From an uncultured Prevotella sp. (GTDB lineage Bacteria > Bacteroidota > Bacteroidia > Bacteroidales > Bacteroidaceae): a stretch of DNA of 64,000 nt. Each line of letters begins with the position of its first letter. The stretch's first letter is position 1. This document shows, in pieces, positions 63,825-64,000 of the stretch. The translations under genes were made by a program, and so were the position numbers. The notes below the pieces were generated by a model. It did no database searches, had not been told where the DNA came from, and was given only the letters and a program-made list of their open reading frames with translations. The stretch is taken from NCBI GenBank assembly GCA_947170725.1, contig CAMVUM010000001.1:124001-188000 (forward strand). The letters run 5' to 3'.

Positions 63825-64000
63825 ATGAACATCCGTACAGTTATGATAATCCTGCTTGCGGCCGTTTGCCCGGGCATAATGGCCCAGCGCCGGTGTATTG
63901 TGGCCGATGCAGAGACCGGTGTGCCTGTACGCGACGTTCAGGTGTTTTTCAATGGTGACAAGACCAGGCGTTCCGTTTCCGACTATCGCGGAACAGTCAT
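63825..64000 (+). CDS. Exported protein, 3' part outside the window
   Basis: The frame begins MNIRTVMIILLAAVCPGIMA, a signal peptide ending near MAQRR, and continues CIVADAETGVPVRDVQVFFN and GDKTRRSVSDYRGTV to the edge. This is the pattern of a carboxypeptidase-regulatory-like beta domain, often found at the start of Bacteroidetes outer-membrane or secreted proteins. The rest is not visible, so the protein cannot be named. Confidence 0.7.
   Translation, partial: MNIRTVMIILLAAVCPGIMAQRRCIVADAETGVPVRDVQVFFNGDKTRRSVSDYRGTV

Overview
The window looks like chromosomal DNA of a Bacteroidales bacterium, probably Prevotellaceae-like. The pointers are TAnnTTTG minus-7 promoter elements upstream of many genes, Bacteroidetes-restricted families (DUF4421, DUF5683, a single Rel/SpoT enzyme, beta-barrel outer-membrane proteins with an N-terminal plug region) and lipoproteins with acidic CSSDDD-type N-termini. 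No rRNA or tRNA gene was recognised. Assignments rest on reading the translated proteins; no database search was possible.

Region 1 (1-9,910, minus strand) is the least familiar part. A 1035-residue tubulin/FtsZ-like GTPase heads a tight run of six further genes: a zinc-ribbon/transmembrane/MORN protein and five exported proteins of unknown role (one NTF2-like, one LPP20-like, one with a helical-repeat region, one glycine-zipper-like and cut by the window edge). Several of these genes overlap or nearly touch. Upstream are 22-bp tandem repeats, a small membrane protein and a probable structured RNA with its own promoter. Region 2 (11-27.3 kb) is mostly core: pectinesterase, Rel/SpoT, a parA-parB-DUF5683-MltD operon with a clear terminator, surE, lpxB, a MerR regulator, alaS, a glutamate synthase small subunit and a nitroreductase lipoprotein. 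It carries several dispersed structured repeats.

Region 3 (27.5-44.4 kb) starts at a truncated excisionase-like gene and holds an island of redox enzymes: five flavodoxin-fold proteins (one fused to an aldo/keto reductase), two more aldo/keto reductases, one zinc and two iron-type alcohol dehydrogenases (one without recognisable metal ligands), a cupin-carboxymuconolactone decarboxylase fusion, a dienelactone-hydrolase-like enzyme and an AraC regulator. Many carry Tat, Sec or lipoprotein signals, and the island contains broken genes. A reactive-aldehyde or electrophile response is the most plausible inferred role. Region 4 (44.6-55.4 kb) has an outer-membrane beta-barrel protein and then a complete type I-C CRISPR-Cas locus (cas3-cas5-cas8c-cas7-cas4-cas1-cas2) with a short array that decays at its far end.

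Region 5 (55.4-64 kb, mostly minus strand) has a DUF4421 protein, a small Spy-like periplasmic protein, dinB, rmuC, a phosphopantetheinyl transferase, a RecD-like helicase and a vWA lipoprotein, and ends in the start of an exported protein. Repeats are frequent here too: 19-bp tandem copies after one stop codon, 9-bp copies upstream of rmuC, and a GAAGAGTGAAG-type sequence that sits between genes and also in frame inside lpxB and the helicase gene.
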